Positions 26,075-34,519 of a DNA stretch of 64,000 nucleotides are shown in pieces (position 1 is the first letter of the stretch; each line of letters begins with the position of its first letter). Below the pieces are notes generated by a model. The model had not been told where the DNA came from and searched no databases. It saw only the letters and a program-made list of their open reading frames with translations. A program made the translations under genes and the position numbers. Origin of the DNA: Paracoccaceae bacterium (GTDB lineage Bacteria > Pseudomonadota > Alphaproteobacteria > Rhodobacterales > Rhodobacteraceae); NCBI GenBank assembly GCA_022448925.1, contig JAKVCP010000013.1:1-64000 (forward strand), in the 5' to 3' direction.

Positions 26075-27088
26075 ATGACGCGGACGGGGTATTGGGTGGC
26101 CTATAAACTGCGGTGGCAACGCCGCAAACTTCTTTGGCGCGCGCTGCGCAGCAGGCATGCCCTCAAGGCGATCAACATCCGCACGGATTGCATTGGCAGA
26201 AATGATATCCTTTGCGTGATGACCCTGCGCAACGAAATGCTGCGTCTGCCCTATTTCCTAAAGCACCACCGCGCATTGGGCGTCGATCACTTCCTGATCG
26301 TGGACAACGGCAGCACCGATGGCACCACCGATTGGCTGGCGCATCAGACCGATGTTTCTTTGTGGGGCACGACCGCCAGTTATCGCGCTGCGCGCTTTGG
26401 GGTAGATTGGACGACGTGGTTGCAAATGCGGTTTGCTCATGGACACTGGTGTCTTGTTCTGGATGCAGACGAATTGCTGGTTTACGACGGCTGCAGCAGT
26501 CGCGACCTGCACGGATTGACCGCCGCGCTTGACACACGGCGGATCGAAGGGTTTGGCGCCTTGATGGTTGATTTGTACCCCAAAGGTCCGGTGAGCAACG
26601 CAACTTATACCAGCGGCAGCGATCCGACCCACTGCCTGCACTGGTTTGATCCGGGCCCCTTCCGGGTTGTGCGACAATGGCCAAAACAGAACCTGTGGGT
26701 GCAGGGCGGTGTCCGTGACCGGGTGTTCTTTGCCTCTGAGGCCAGCAAGGCGCCCACTTTGAACAAGCTGCCGCTGATGCGATGGCACCGGCGTTATGCC
26801 TGGCTCAACTCTTGTCATTCCGCCCTGCCTGCCCGTTTGAACCTGCTTTATGAAGGACCGGACAGCACAGGGCCCGCGGGCGCCCTTCTACATACAAAGT
26901 TTCTGCCGGACGTGACCAAGCGCGCCCGCGAAGAAAAGGTACGTCGACAACATTTCAACAGGCCGCGCGCATTCGACGGCTACTATGACGAAGTCGCGAG
27001 AGGACCGGATCTGTGGTGGGACGGTGCTCAGCGTTATACCGGTCCTGAAAGTCTGGTGCAGGCAGGACTCATGCCTCGACTTGACTGA
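26075..27088 (+). CDS. Glycosyltransferase, family 2-like (first of tandem pair)
   Basis: A 337-residue GT-A-type enzyme of the Glyco_tranf_2_4-like group. The N-terminal part is basic (KLRWQRRKLLWRALRSR), and the fold begins near residue 45 with CVMTLRNEMLRLPYFLKHH. FLIVDNGSTDGT (73-84) is the nucleotide-binding motif, and LDADELLVY (129-137) supplies the DxD-like acid residues. Other conserved segments are ASYRAARFGVDW, LYPKGPVSN and LPLMRWHRR. No membrane span is present. The donor and acceptor cannot be deduced. The next gene is a clear paralogue, indicating tandem duplication. Confidence 0.85.
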   Translation: MTRTGYWVAYKLRWQRRKLLWRALRSRHALKAINIRTDCIGRNDILCVMTLRNEMLRLPYFLKHHRALGVDHFLIVDNGSTDGTTDWLAHQTDVSLWGTTASYRAARFGVDWTTWLQMRFAHGHWCLVLDADELLVYDGCSSRDLHGLTAALDTRRIEGFGALMVDLYPKGPVSNATYTSGSDPTHCLHWFDPGPFRVVRQWPKQNLWVQGGVRDRVFFASEASKAPTLNKLPLMRWHRRYAWLNSCHSALPARLNLLYEGPDSTGPAGALLHTKFLPDVTKRAREEKVRRQHFNRPRAFDGYYDEVARGPDLWWDGAQRYTGPESLVQAGLMPRLD

Positions 27089-27172
27089 AAGGGCCCAGAC
27101 ATCTTTCGCTTTCCTTCAGGTCCTTGTGGCTTAGACTGTGGCACACCACGCAGAGGGACCTGAGCAGGCAGA

Positions 27173-28183
27173 ATGGGCATACTACAGTCATATCACATGC
27201 GTTTGCGCCGCAAGAGACTGTTGTTTCGCGCGCTGCGCAAAGACAGAGAGTTGCGCCCGGTCACCAACCGGACGGAACTTGTCCGCCCAGGTGATGTGTT
27301 GCTGTTCTCCACTCAGCGCAACGAACTGCTGCGTCTGCCATTTTTCCTGAAATACTACCGCGACATGGGTGTGAACCACTTCTTTATCGTGGACAACGAC
27401 AGCACCGATGGCGCCACAGCCTATCTGGAGGCACAGCCGGACGTGTCGCTTTGGTCAACGCAAGCCAGCTACAAGCGGTCACGGTTCGGCGTGGACTGGT
27501 TGAATGGCCTGCAACGCAGGTACGGCGACGGGCATTGGTGCCTGGTTGCGGACCCAGACGAGTTCTTTGTTTACCCTTTTTGTGACAGCCGCCCGATCCG
27601 CGCTTTGACCGACTGGCTGGACACCTGCGGCATCCGGTCGTTCGGGGCAATGCTTCTTGATATGTATCCCAAGGGCGGGATCAACGATGAACCGTACCGC
27701 GCTGGACAGGATCCGCTTGAAATTGCGCATTGGTTCGATGCCGGCAACTATTCGATCACTCGCAACCACCAATATGGCAACCTATGGATCCAAGGCGGCC
27801 CAAGAGCGCGCACCTTCTTTGCCGATAAACCCAAGTCCGCGCCCGCCTTGAACAAGATCCCTTTGGTAAAATGGAGCAGACATTACGCCTACGTCAGTTC
27901 AACCCACAATCTGTTGCCGCGCGGACTGAACCAGGTTTATGAGATCAGTGGAGGTGAAAAGGCGTCTGGTCTGATGCTGCACATGAAGTTTCTCAACACT
28001 CTCGGCGAGAAGGCCAACGAAGAGTTGGCCCGCGGACAACACTATGGCGACGGGCGAGAGTATGCGGCCTATGCCGAGGGCGCGCGCCACAACCCAGATC
28101 TGTGGTGCAAATGGTCCGAGCGCTACATCAATTGGCGCCAACTGGAAATTCTGGGCCTTATGTCCAAGGGGAATTGGGCATGA
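27173..28183 (+). CDS. Glycosyltransferase, family 2-like (second of tandem pair)
   Basis: A 336-residue paralogue of the preceding enzyme: MRLRRKRLLFRALRKD matches its basic N-terminus, and RNELLRLPFFLKYYR, FFIVDNDSTDGAT (70-82), ADPDEFFVY (126-134), ASYKRSRFGVDWL and KIPLVKWSRHYAY repeat the same pattern. In the acidic motif Pro replaces Ala (DPDE against DADE), and the C-terminal tails differ, suggesting different acceptors or linkages. An 84-base gap precedes it, holding no obvious terminator. Its stop overlaps the ATG of the Core-2-type gene by four bases (ATGA), so expression is probably coupled. Confidence 0.85.
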   Translation: MGILQSYHMRLRRKRLLFRALRKDRELRPVTNRTELVRPGDVLLFSTQRNELLRLPFFLKYYRDMGVNHFFIVDNDSTDGATAYLEAQPDVSLWSTQASYKRSRFGVDWLNGLQRRYGDGHWCLVADPDEFFVYPFCDSRPIRALTDWLDTCGIRSFGAMLLDMYPKGGINDEPYRAGQDPLEIAHWFDAGNYSITRNHQYGNLWIQGGPRARTFFADKPKSAPALNKIPLVKWSRHYAYVSSTHNLLPRGLNQVYEISGGEKASGLMLHMKFLNTLGEKANEELARGQHYGDGREYAAYAEGARHNPDLWCKWSERYINWRQLEILGLMSKGNWA

Positions 28184-29880
28184 CGGTGGGAATTGTGATG
28201 TTGGTGCACACCGCTTTTGATCGCGCCGAGCAAGTTGCGCGGTATTGGGCAGCGGGGGGCTGCCCTGTGGTGGTGCACGTCGACAGCAACGTCTCTGTCA
28301 AGGTGTATCAGGCGTTTCAGCAGGCACTGTCAGATGTGCCCGGACTGAAGTTTTCCCGACGCCATCGGTGCGAATGGGGCAGTTGGGGCCTGGTTGCGGC
28401 CAGTCAAGATGCAGCCGGATTGATGCTACGTCAGTATCCTCAGGTCTCTCATGTGTACCTGAGTTCGGGATCCTGTCTGCCGCTTCGCCCGGTCAAAGAA
28501 CTACAAGACTATCTTGCCGACCGACCAGAAACAGACTTTATCGAAAGCGCCACGACTGCGGATGTACCGTGGACGGTTGGGGGACTGGATCAGGAACGGT
28601 TTACACTGCGCTTTCCATTTTCCTGGCGGCGACAACGCAAGTTATTTGACGCCTATGTGGCGCTGCAACGACGCCTGCGGGTAAAGCGGCGGATTCCCAA
28701 GGGTCTGGTTCCACATATGGGCAGCCAGTGGTGGTGCCTGACGCGCCGAACGCTCGAAGCGATTCTGACTGATCCCGACCGCAGTGTTCACGATCGCTAT
28801 TTCAAACGGGTCTGGATTCCCGATGAAAGCTATTTCCAGACGCTTGTGCGCCATGTTTCGCACACCATTGAAAGCCGCTCTCTGACGCTGTCAAAATTCG
28901 ATTTCCAAGGCAAACCTCATACTTTCTACGACGATCATCTTCAACTTCTGCGCCGGTCAGACTGCTTTGTTGCCCGCAAAATCTGGCCTCATGCCGATCG
29001 CCTGTACGAGACCTTTCTGACACACCCCAACCAGCTTCAGGACCGAAATGAGCCAAACCCGGGCAAGATCGACCGTATCTTTGCCAAGGCGGTGCACCGC
29101 CGCACCCGCGGGCGGCCCGGTTTGATCATGCAAAGCCGCCTGCCCAAGCAAGATTGGAACGGCGCTGTGACTGCCGCCCCCTATTCTGTTCTGCAGGGGT
29201 TTGACGATCTCTTTGTTGATTTCAAGAGCTGGCTTGAAACCGCGACCAATGCGCGTGTCCATGGCAGACTTTTTGCGCCTGACCGAGCCCGGTTTGCGGG
29301 GGCGGAAAACACCTTTAACGGGGCGCTGTCAGACAACGCCACGCTCAGGGATTACAACCCGCGCGCCTTTTTGACCAACTTGATCTGGAACACCCGAGGC
29401 GAGCCACAGTGTTTTCAACACGGACCCGGCGATACTCCACAGATCCTAGAGGTGATGGCCTATGACAGCAATGCGCGCATTTCGGTCATATCGGGTGCTT
29501 GGGCAGTGCCCTTGTTTCAATCCGGCACTGGTTTCATCGACATCCGCGATACTGCCGCACACTTGCAAAAGCTTGAAACAAAGCAACTGAGCCTTCTACG
29601 ATCACAGTGGGTCCGTGCCCATGTACGGATTTGGACCATGGCCGATTTCATCGAAGCGCCGATGGACATGCTAAAGCAGATTGTGGATGATGTCGGGCGA
29701 CGTCCAGGTCAGCGCCTGACCGAAGCACCGCAGATGGTCGATTTGAAGGGCTTTTCGGCGTTTCTGCAACGGCTGAAAAACGAGGGAATGCATCCGCATC
29801 TGATGGGCGATTTCTCGGTCAATCAGATGCCGCAGGGGACAAACCCTTCGTCCTTACGTCCCTATCTGGTGAAACGCTGA
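28180..29880 (+). CDS. Core-2/I-branching-type glycosyltransferase with long C-terminal domain (first copy)
   Basis: A 566-residue two-part protein. Residues 1-290 match the Core-2/I-branching (GT14, Branch) family: CEWGSWGLVAASQ (64-76), YLSSGSCLPLRP (93-104), MGSQWWCLTRR near 183, WIPDESYFQTLV near 213, FYDDHLQLL and ARKIWPHA. The second part (about 300-566) matches, by my recollection, the DUF5927 type of extension seen in Rhodobacteraceae; its role is unknown. Eukaryotic relatives add beta-1,6-GlcNAc branches and some bacterial ones add xylose. The copy at 42818 shares the motif order, so this is a paralogue pair. ATG 28180 overlaps the previous stop. The sulfotransferase follows three bases after its stop. 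Confidence 0.85.
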   Translation: MTVGIVMLVHTAFDRAEQVARYWAAGGCPVVVHVDSNVSVKVYQAFQQALSDVPGLKFSRRHRCEWGSWGLVAASQDAAGLMLRQYPQVSHVYLSSGSCLPLRPVKELQDYLADRPETDFIESATTADVPWTVGGLDQERFTLRFPFSWRRQRKLFDAYVALQRRLRVKRRIPKGLVPHMGSQWWCLTRRTLEAILTDPDRSVHDRYFKRVWIPDESYFQTLVRHVSHTIESRSLTLSKFDFQGKPHTFYDDHLQLLRRSDCFVARKIWPHADRLYETFLTHPNQLQDRNEPNPGKIDRIFAKAVHRRTRGRPGLIMQSRLPKQDWNGAVTAAPYSVLQGFDDLFVDFKSWLETATNARVHGRLFAPDRARFAGAENTFNGALSDNATLRDYNPRAFLTNLIWNTRGEPQCFQHGPGDTPQILEVMAYDSNARISVISGAWAVPLFQSGTGFIDIRDTAAHLQKLETKQLSLLRSQWVRAHVRIWTMADFIEAPMDMLKQIVDDVGRRPGQRLTEAPQMVDLKGFSAFLQRLKNEGMHPHLMGDFSVNQMPQGTNPSSLRPYLVKR

Positions 29881-29883
29881 CCA

Positions 29884-31323
29884 ATGCCACACTTCCGGAC
29901 ATTCGTGATCTTCGCAGAAATGCGCACCGGCTCAAACTTTCTCGAAGCAAATCTGAACGCGATCGAGGGCGTGTCTTGTCACGGCGAAGCGTTCAACCCA
30001 GCCTTTATCGGGCAGCCGAACAGATCGGAACTTTTGGGTGTGACAGAATCGGCGCGCAACAAGGACGCCCACCAACTGCTGAAAGAAATCAGAAAGGCGC
30101 CGGGACTGAACGGATTTCGCTTTTTTCATGATCATGATGCGCGGGTTCTGGATGATCTTTTGCAGGACCGGAAATGTGCCAAGATCATCCTGACACGCAA
30201 TCCGGCGGAAAGCTATGTCAGTTGGAAAATCGCACGCGAGACAGGTCAGTGGAAACTGACCAACATCCGCAACCGCCGGGACAGCACCGCCGAGTTTGAC
30301 GCTGAAGAATTCGAATCGCATCTGGCAACCTTGCAGGGATTTCAAATCAGATTGCTGACTGCGCTGCAGACCAGCGGTCAAACGGCTTTTTACATCGACA
30401 ACGAAGATCTCTCCAATGTTGACGTGATGAATGGCCTCGCCAAATGGCTTGGTGTGTCGGGCCGGCTGTCCAGTCTGAACACGGCAATCAAGCGGCAAAA
30501 TCCAAAGCCGCTGGATCACAAGGTGACCGAGCCCGAAAAGATGGCCGAAGCTCTGGCTCGCCTGGATCGCTTCAATCTGAGCCGGACACCCAATTTTGAA
30601 CCGAGGCGCGGGCCAATGGTGCCCAGCTATATTGCCGCCGCACAGGCGCCTTTGCTTTACATGCCGATTCAATCCGGGCCAGATGGATGCGTTTTGAAAT
30701 GGTTGGCTGCGCTTGACGGCTGTCCGCAAGCCGCGCTGAAAACCCGGTTCAGTCAAAAGAGCCTGCGCACCTGGATGGCGGAGCACCCAGGTCACAGGTC
30801 ATTTACCGTGGTGCGTCATCCTCTGGCCCGGGCGCATGCGGCATTCTGTAATCATATTCTGCCCACAGGTCCCGGTGCGATGATACGCATCCGTCGCACT
30901 CTTTGCCGAGCGCATGACCTGCAGCTTCCCAAGGATGGGCCGGACACAGACTATGACCGTGCAGCACACAGGGCAGCGTTTGCCCAGTGGCTGAAGTTTC
31001 TCAAAGCCAATCTTTCGGGTCAGACAGGTGTCCGTGTAGACGGGCATTGGGCATCACAGGTCCAGTTTCTGCAAGGCCTGTCGGATTTCAAACTGCCAGA
31101 TCTGATTTTGAGAGAAGGCGAAATCTCAGATGCTTTGCCCGCGCTGGCATTAAAAATCGGTGTGAATGACGCACCATTGCCAGGCAGTGACGATCCGGAA
31201 ACGCCCTTTTCGCTGGATGAGATCTACGATGATGAACTAGAGGATCTCGCGCGCGACGCATATTCACGCGATTATGTGATGTTTGGATTTTCCACTTGGC
31301 GTGCGGCCAATCAGGCGGCCTGA
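29884..31323 (+). CDS. Bimodular sulfotransferase-like protein
   Basis: A 479-residue protein with two sulfotransferase-like halves. The N-terminal half has the PAPS 5'-phosphosulfate loop AEMRTGSNFLE (11-21) and a 3'-phosphate motif LTRNPAESYVSWK (about 101-113), as in NodH-type enzymes. The C-terminal half starts with YMPIQSGPDGCVLKWLA (259-275) and continues with FTVVRHPLARAHAAFCNHIL (about 305-324), resembling the Sulfotransfer_2 fold. In that second loop the Lys that normally contacts the sulfate is replaced by Gln (PIQSG), so it may be inactive or altered. It ends tail-to-tail with ptsN, overlapping 13 bases. Confidence 0.8.
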   Translation: MPHFRTFVIFAEMRTGSNFLEANLNAIEGVSCHGEAFNPAFIGQPNRSELLGVTESARNKDAHQLLKEIRKAPGLNGFRFFHDHDARVLDDLLQDRKCAKIILTRNPAESYVSWKIARETGQWKLTNIRNRRDSTAEFDAEEFESHLATLQGFQIRLLTALQTSGQTAFYIDNEDLSNVDVMNGLAKWLGVSGRLSSLNTAIKRQNPKPLDHKVTEPEKMAEALARLDRFNLSRTPNFEPRRGPMVPSYIAAAQAPLLYMPIQSGPDGCVLKWLAALDGCPQAALKTRFSQKSLRTWMAEHPGHRSFTVVRHPLARAHAAFCNHILPTGPGAMIRIRRTLCRAHDLQLPKDGPDTDYDRAAHRAAFAQWLKFLKANLSGQTGVRVDGHWASQVQFLQGLSDFKLPDLILREGEISDALPALALKIGVNDAPLPGSDDPETPFSLDEIYDDELEDLARDAYSRDYVMFGFSTWRAANQAA

Positions 31324-31775
31324 ACCGATTGCGCCTCTGTCAGCACAGCGTACAACGTGGCCGGGTCAGGGTTTGCCCTCAACTTTGAGCAAACGGACGC
31401 TTCGCGCAGCGTGCGAGACACCAAGGCAAGTGCCTTAAGATGTTCAACACCTGCATCTTCGGGGGCAAACAAAGAAAAGACCACGTCAACCGGCTCACGA
31501 TCGACCGAACCAAAATCAATTGGTTTTTCCAACAGAATAAAGGTTCCAAGCACCCTGTCGAGGTTCGGCAGTCGCGCGTGCGGCAACGCGACGCCACGGC
31601 CCACACCCGTTGGGCCAAGGCTTTCACGTTCCATCAAGGCTTCGACGACCACGCCATGATCCAAGCCGTAGGACACATGCACCAGGTCCGCGATGTCGTG
31701 CATCAAGCGCTTTTTGCTTGATGCTGCTGCAACGACCTTCACAGCTTCTGGCTTAAGAAGTTCAAGAAACGTCAT
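31311..31775 (-). CDS. ptsN: Nitrogen-PTS EIIA component PtsN
   Basis: A 154-residue EIIA-Ntr regulator phosphorylated on His66 (GVALPHARLP, 61-70) by the nitrogen phosphotransferase chain. It adjusts potassium, nitrogen or carbon-related functions by binding partner proteins. The N-terminal TFLELLKPEAVKVVAAASSKKRLMHDIADL and the FSLFAPEDAGVEHLKALALVSR region are typical. It follows hpf on the same strand, as in many proteobacteria; rpoN, usually nearby, is absent here. The last 13 bases overlap the convergent sulfotransferase gene. Confidence 0.93.
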   Translation of the reverse strand: MTFLELLKPEAVKVVAAASSKKRLMHDIADLVHVSYGLDHGVVVEALMERESLGPTGVGRGVALPHARLPNLDRVLGTFILLEKPIDFGSVDREPVDVVFSLFAPEDAGVEHLKALALVSRTLREASVCSKLRANPDPATLYAVLTEAQSVQAA

Positions 31776-31832
31776 GTCCTGTCCGTCCGTGCGGTCAATG
31801 TCTCAAGGGAACAACGCGTCAGAGCGGTGTTA

Positions 31833-32396
31833 TCAGGGATCAATCCACCCGATATTACCGTCGTCTCGGCGGTAAACCACATTGAGGCCATCCTTTTTGT
31901 CATTGCGGAACACAAGCACGGGGGCTCCCGCAAGTTCCATCTGCATCACTGCTTCACCAACTGACAAAGAGGGGATCGTTGTCTCCATCTCGGCCACAAT
32001 CATCGGCGTAAGCGTTTCAGGCTCTGTCTCGTCAGTGCCCTCTCCTCCGGCGAGGATATATGAGCTTGCGCCAAAGAGTTCAACGGGTTCCGAACGGTCC
32101 TTGTGATGATCTTTCAGTCTTCGCTTATATCGTCTTAGCTGTTTGTCCATCTTTTCGGCGCATGCGTCAAAAGCTGCATAAATCTCAGTCGCATGCGCCT
32201 TGGCTGCAGCGTTCAGCCCGGTCGAGAGGTGGACAGTGGTTTCACAGACGAATTCGTGCCCACTTTTTGAAAAGATCACGGTCGCATCAGTCGGGCGCTG
32301 CGAATACTTTTCGACCACAGTGCCAAGTTCGGTCTTGACGTGAGTCTGAAGTGCAGCACCGATGTCGATTTGTTTGCCAGTGATCTGATAACGCAT
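31833..32396 (-). CDS. hpf: Ribosome hibernation promoting factor, long form
   Basis: A 187-residue long-form HPF (RaiA/YfiA family) that promotes 100S ribosome dimers in stationary phase. The N-terminal domain begins MRYQITGKQIDIGAALQTH and ends near 105 with the KRRLKDHHKD helix; the C-terminal dimerisation domain spans about 130-187 (AGAPVLVFRNDKKDGLNVVYRRDDGNIGW). ATG 32396 is chosen over a longer reading because AAAGGAG lies just upstream. It lies between lptB and ptsN. Confidence 0.93.
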   Translation of the reverse strand: MRYQITGKQIDIGAALQTHVKTELGTVVEKYSQRPTDATVIFSKSGHEFVCETTVHLSTGLNAAAKAHATEIYAAFDACAEKMDKQLRRYKRRLKDHHKDRSEPVELFGASSYILAGGEGTDETEPETLTPMIVAEMETTIPSLSVGEAVMQMELAGAPVLVFRNDKKDGLNVVYRRDDGNIGWIDP

Positions 32397-32429
32397 AGTT
32401 TCTCCTTTACTTGGGCGCGGATCTGCAGG

Positions 32430-32455
32430 GGTCATGAGCCTCAATTCCCATGACC
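32430..32455. other. Inverted repeat upstream of hpf
   Basis: GGTCATG (32430-32436) and CATGACC (32449-32455) form a perfect seven-base inverted repeat with a 12-base spacer. It lies 34 bases before the hpf start, in the leader between hpf and lptB (about 246 bases). It could be an operator or an mRNA structure. Confidence 0.35.
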
Positions 32456-32642
32456 TTGAGGTCTGCATGTCCGAAAATCAGCGCAGATGCTGTCAGGTTT
32501 CATCCTGCTCTGCCCACAGGTGGGACAGACCGAATTTATACCTGCGAACAAACCGTGCGCCATGCCTCTATTTGAGGCGATAGCCCCCCACGCTGTCAAT
32601 CGAATCTGTTACTGACAGAGCATATTTTGAGCTAACCAGAAG

Positions 32643-33404
32643 TTACGAAATACGAAAATTGTCGCCAAGGTAAACACGACGAACGTTTTCGTTCTGCACA
32701 ACTTCATCAGGCGTGCCGGACATCAGAACGCCGCCGTCATGCAAAATATAGGCCCGATCAACGATCTCTAGCGTCTCTCGCACATTGTGATCAGTGATCA
32801 GCACCCCGATACCGCGTTTCTTCAGATCTGCCACAAGGTGTCGAATATCGCCGACCGAGATCGGGTCGACACCTGCAAAGGGTTCATCCAATAACAGATA
32901 TTTTGGATCGGCTGCCAGACAGCGCGCGATCTCAACGCGGCGACGCTCTCCACCAGACAGGGCAAGAGCAGGCGCACGGCGCAGATGCTCTATGGAAAAC
33001 TCGCTCAGGAGTTCTTCAAGACGTTCGCGCCGACTTTGACGATCAGCATAGGTGATGTCGAGCACAGCCATGATGTTGTCTTCAACCGACATGCCTCGGA
33101 AAATGGACATTTCCTGCGGCAGATATCCAATGCCAAGCTTTGCCCGACGATACATCGGCAGCATGGTGGCATCCCGACCGTCGATCGTCACCAATCCGGC
33201 TTCGGGGTATACCAATCCGGCAATCGCATAAAAGGTTGTCGTCTTGCCTGAACCATTTGGTCCAAGCAGAGCGGCAACTTCGCCGCGCTGCACTGTCATA
33301 GACACATCGCGGATCACCACTTTCTTGCGATAGCTTTTGCGCAGGTGATCGATCTTCAGTCCACTGCCGCCGTCCGTGACTGTCAAATTCAGACGGCTCA
33401 TCAA
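32643..33404 (-). CDS. lptB: LPS-export ABC transporter ATPase LptB
   Basis: A 253-residue ATPase that drives LPS extraction from the inner membrane with LptFG. Walker [17 protein letters not shown] begins near 49, the signature [17 protein letters not shown] is near 148 and Walker [20 protein letters not shown] near 168. The LptB-specific motifs [21 protein letters not shown] and [10 protein letters not shown] are present. It is last in an lptC-lptA-lptB series with a four-base overlap with lptA. The 246-base gap to hpf, where rpoN would often be, holds only a leader. Confidence 0.95.
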   Translation of the reverse strand: MMSRLNLTVTDGGSGLKIDHLRKSYRKKVVIRDVSMTVQRGEVAALLGPNGSGKTTTFYAIAGLVYPEAGLVTIDGRDATMLPMYRRAKLGIGYLPQEMSIFRGMSVEDNIMAVLDITYADRQSRRERLEELLSEFSIEHLRRAPALALSGGERRRVEIARCLAADPKYLLLDEPFAGVDPISVGDIRHLVADLKKRGIGVLITDHNVRETLEIVDRAYILHDGGVLMSGTPDEVVQNENVRRVYLGDNFRIS

Positions 33405-33889
33405 TCGCCGCCAGTCTGAAGCAGCGTGCGGACGCGACCGCTCATCTCGGCCGTGCCTGTCTTGAGGTTCACAACCATACGCTCAGCCGTAAGCGCATTC
33501 TGTCCCTGGGTCAGCAGCACACTGCCAACCATGGTTATGGTTCCCCGATCAATGCTATAGATCGCCTGATTGGCCTCTGCAGCTTCGGCACCATTCACAA
33601 GGGTCACGCCGCCAGACGCTTCGAGCCGATCGATGCGCCCGGCTTTTGAGCTGTAGACAACCATCACCCTTGGCGCGGCCAACCGCATATCGCCCTGACC
33701 GATCACCACGTTGCCGGCGTAGGTTGCGGTCCCGTCCTGCTGATCCACCGATAGACTGTCCGCTGCAATTTCAACCGGAGCAGAGATATCTTGCTGGATA
33801 CCGCCAAATGCCACCTTTGCCCCCTGCGACAGGCTGATCGAGGGCATAAGAGCAACGGCCGCAAGGGCCAGGACACGGATCGGGTTCAT
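33401..33889 (-). CDS. lptA: LPS-transport periplasmic protein LptA
   Basis: A 162-residue periplasmic bridge protein carrying LPS from the inner to the outer membrane. A signal peptide ([23 protein letters not shown]) precedes an OstA domain rich in beta-strands: [53 protein letters not shown], and [19 protein letters not shown]. It overlaps lptB by four bases and sits 12 bases downstream of lptC, so the three are co-transcribed. Confidence 0.9.
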   Translation of the reverse strand: MNPIRVLALAAVALMPSISLSQGAKVAFGGIQQDISAPVEIAADSLSVDQQDGTATYAGNVVIGQGDMRLAAPRVMVVYSSKAGRIDRLEASGGVTLVNGAEAAEANQAIYSIDRGTITMVGSVLLTQGQNALTAERMVVNLKTGTAEMSGRVRTLLQTGGD

Positions 33890-33901
33890 TCGGCAGACTT
33901 T

Positions 33902-34501
33902 CTATTTTCGCGGATCGTATACCAGCTTTACGCCTTCAGTGAAAAGCATTTGCACACGATTGTCGTTGGATATGACGATTTCCAGCCGGCCGGCGGTGAA
34001 GCGTCCGGCAGGCCCCAGCGCTTCGACCGGGCCCCGACTGCGCAGGTCGATCCGCGAAAGAGCCGCATCAAGCCCCGGGGTCGTTATGCGATATCCTGTC
34101 GAACTGACGATTTTGACATTCCCCGAAAAATAGGCGCTGTCACCGGACAAATCGAATTCAGCACTGTCAGCCCGCATGGTCAAAGTGCCACCGGATGTCA
34201 CAGAGATTCTGGCCTGCAAGCCGTCAATCAGCGCGGCGTTTTCAGCCGCGGCATCCGGCCGGGCACTGCGCGCCTGAATTGACAGGGTAGACCCGTCCGC
34301 AGTGGTCCCGGAAAAAAAAGGTTGGGTTATGACCTGTTGTTCAGCTCTGTCGATCATCCGATCCGAAAACGGAATGGCCTCAGTGGGGTCAGAGTTTCGC
34401 GAGAACAGAAAGATCGTCGACAAGAGTGCCAAGGCGCACAGGGGTAGCACTATTTTTAGTGCTGTCACAATTCGTGAATGTGTTCTGTCCTGCAGCGCCA
34501 T
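33902..34501 (-). CDS. lptC: LPS-transport protein LptC
   Basis: A 199-residue membrane-anchored periplasmic protein that hands LPS from LptBFG to LptA. One N-terminal membrane span (about 12-29, IVLPLCALALLSTIFLFSR) precedes a periplasmic domain with LTMRADSAEFDLSGDSAYFSGNVKI and LEIVISNDNRVQMLFTEGVKLVYD. Low sequence conservation is normal for the family; the neighbourhood secures the call. It is the first of lptC-lptA-lptB and starts about 18 bases after rnd ends. Confidence 0.86.
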   Translation of the reverse strand: MALQDRTHSRIVTALKIVLPLCALALLSTIFLFSRNSDPTEAIPFSDRMIDRAEQQVITQPFFSGTTADGSTLSIQARSARPDAAAENAALIDGLQARISVTSGGTLTMRADSAEFDLSGDSAYFSGNVKIVSSTGYRITTPGLDAALSRIDLRSRGPVEALGPAGRFTAGRLEIVISNDNRVQMLFTEGVKLVYDPRK

Positions 34502-34519
34502 GGTGCCCTGTATCAGTCA

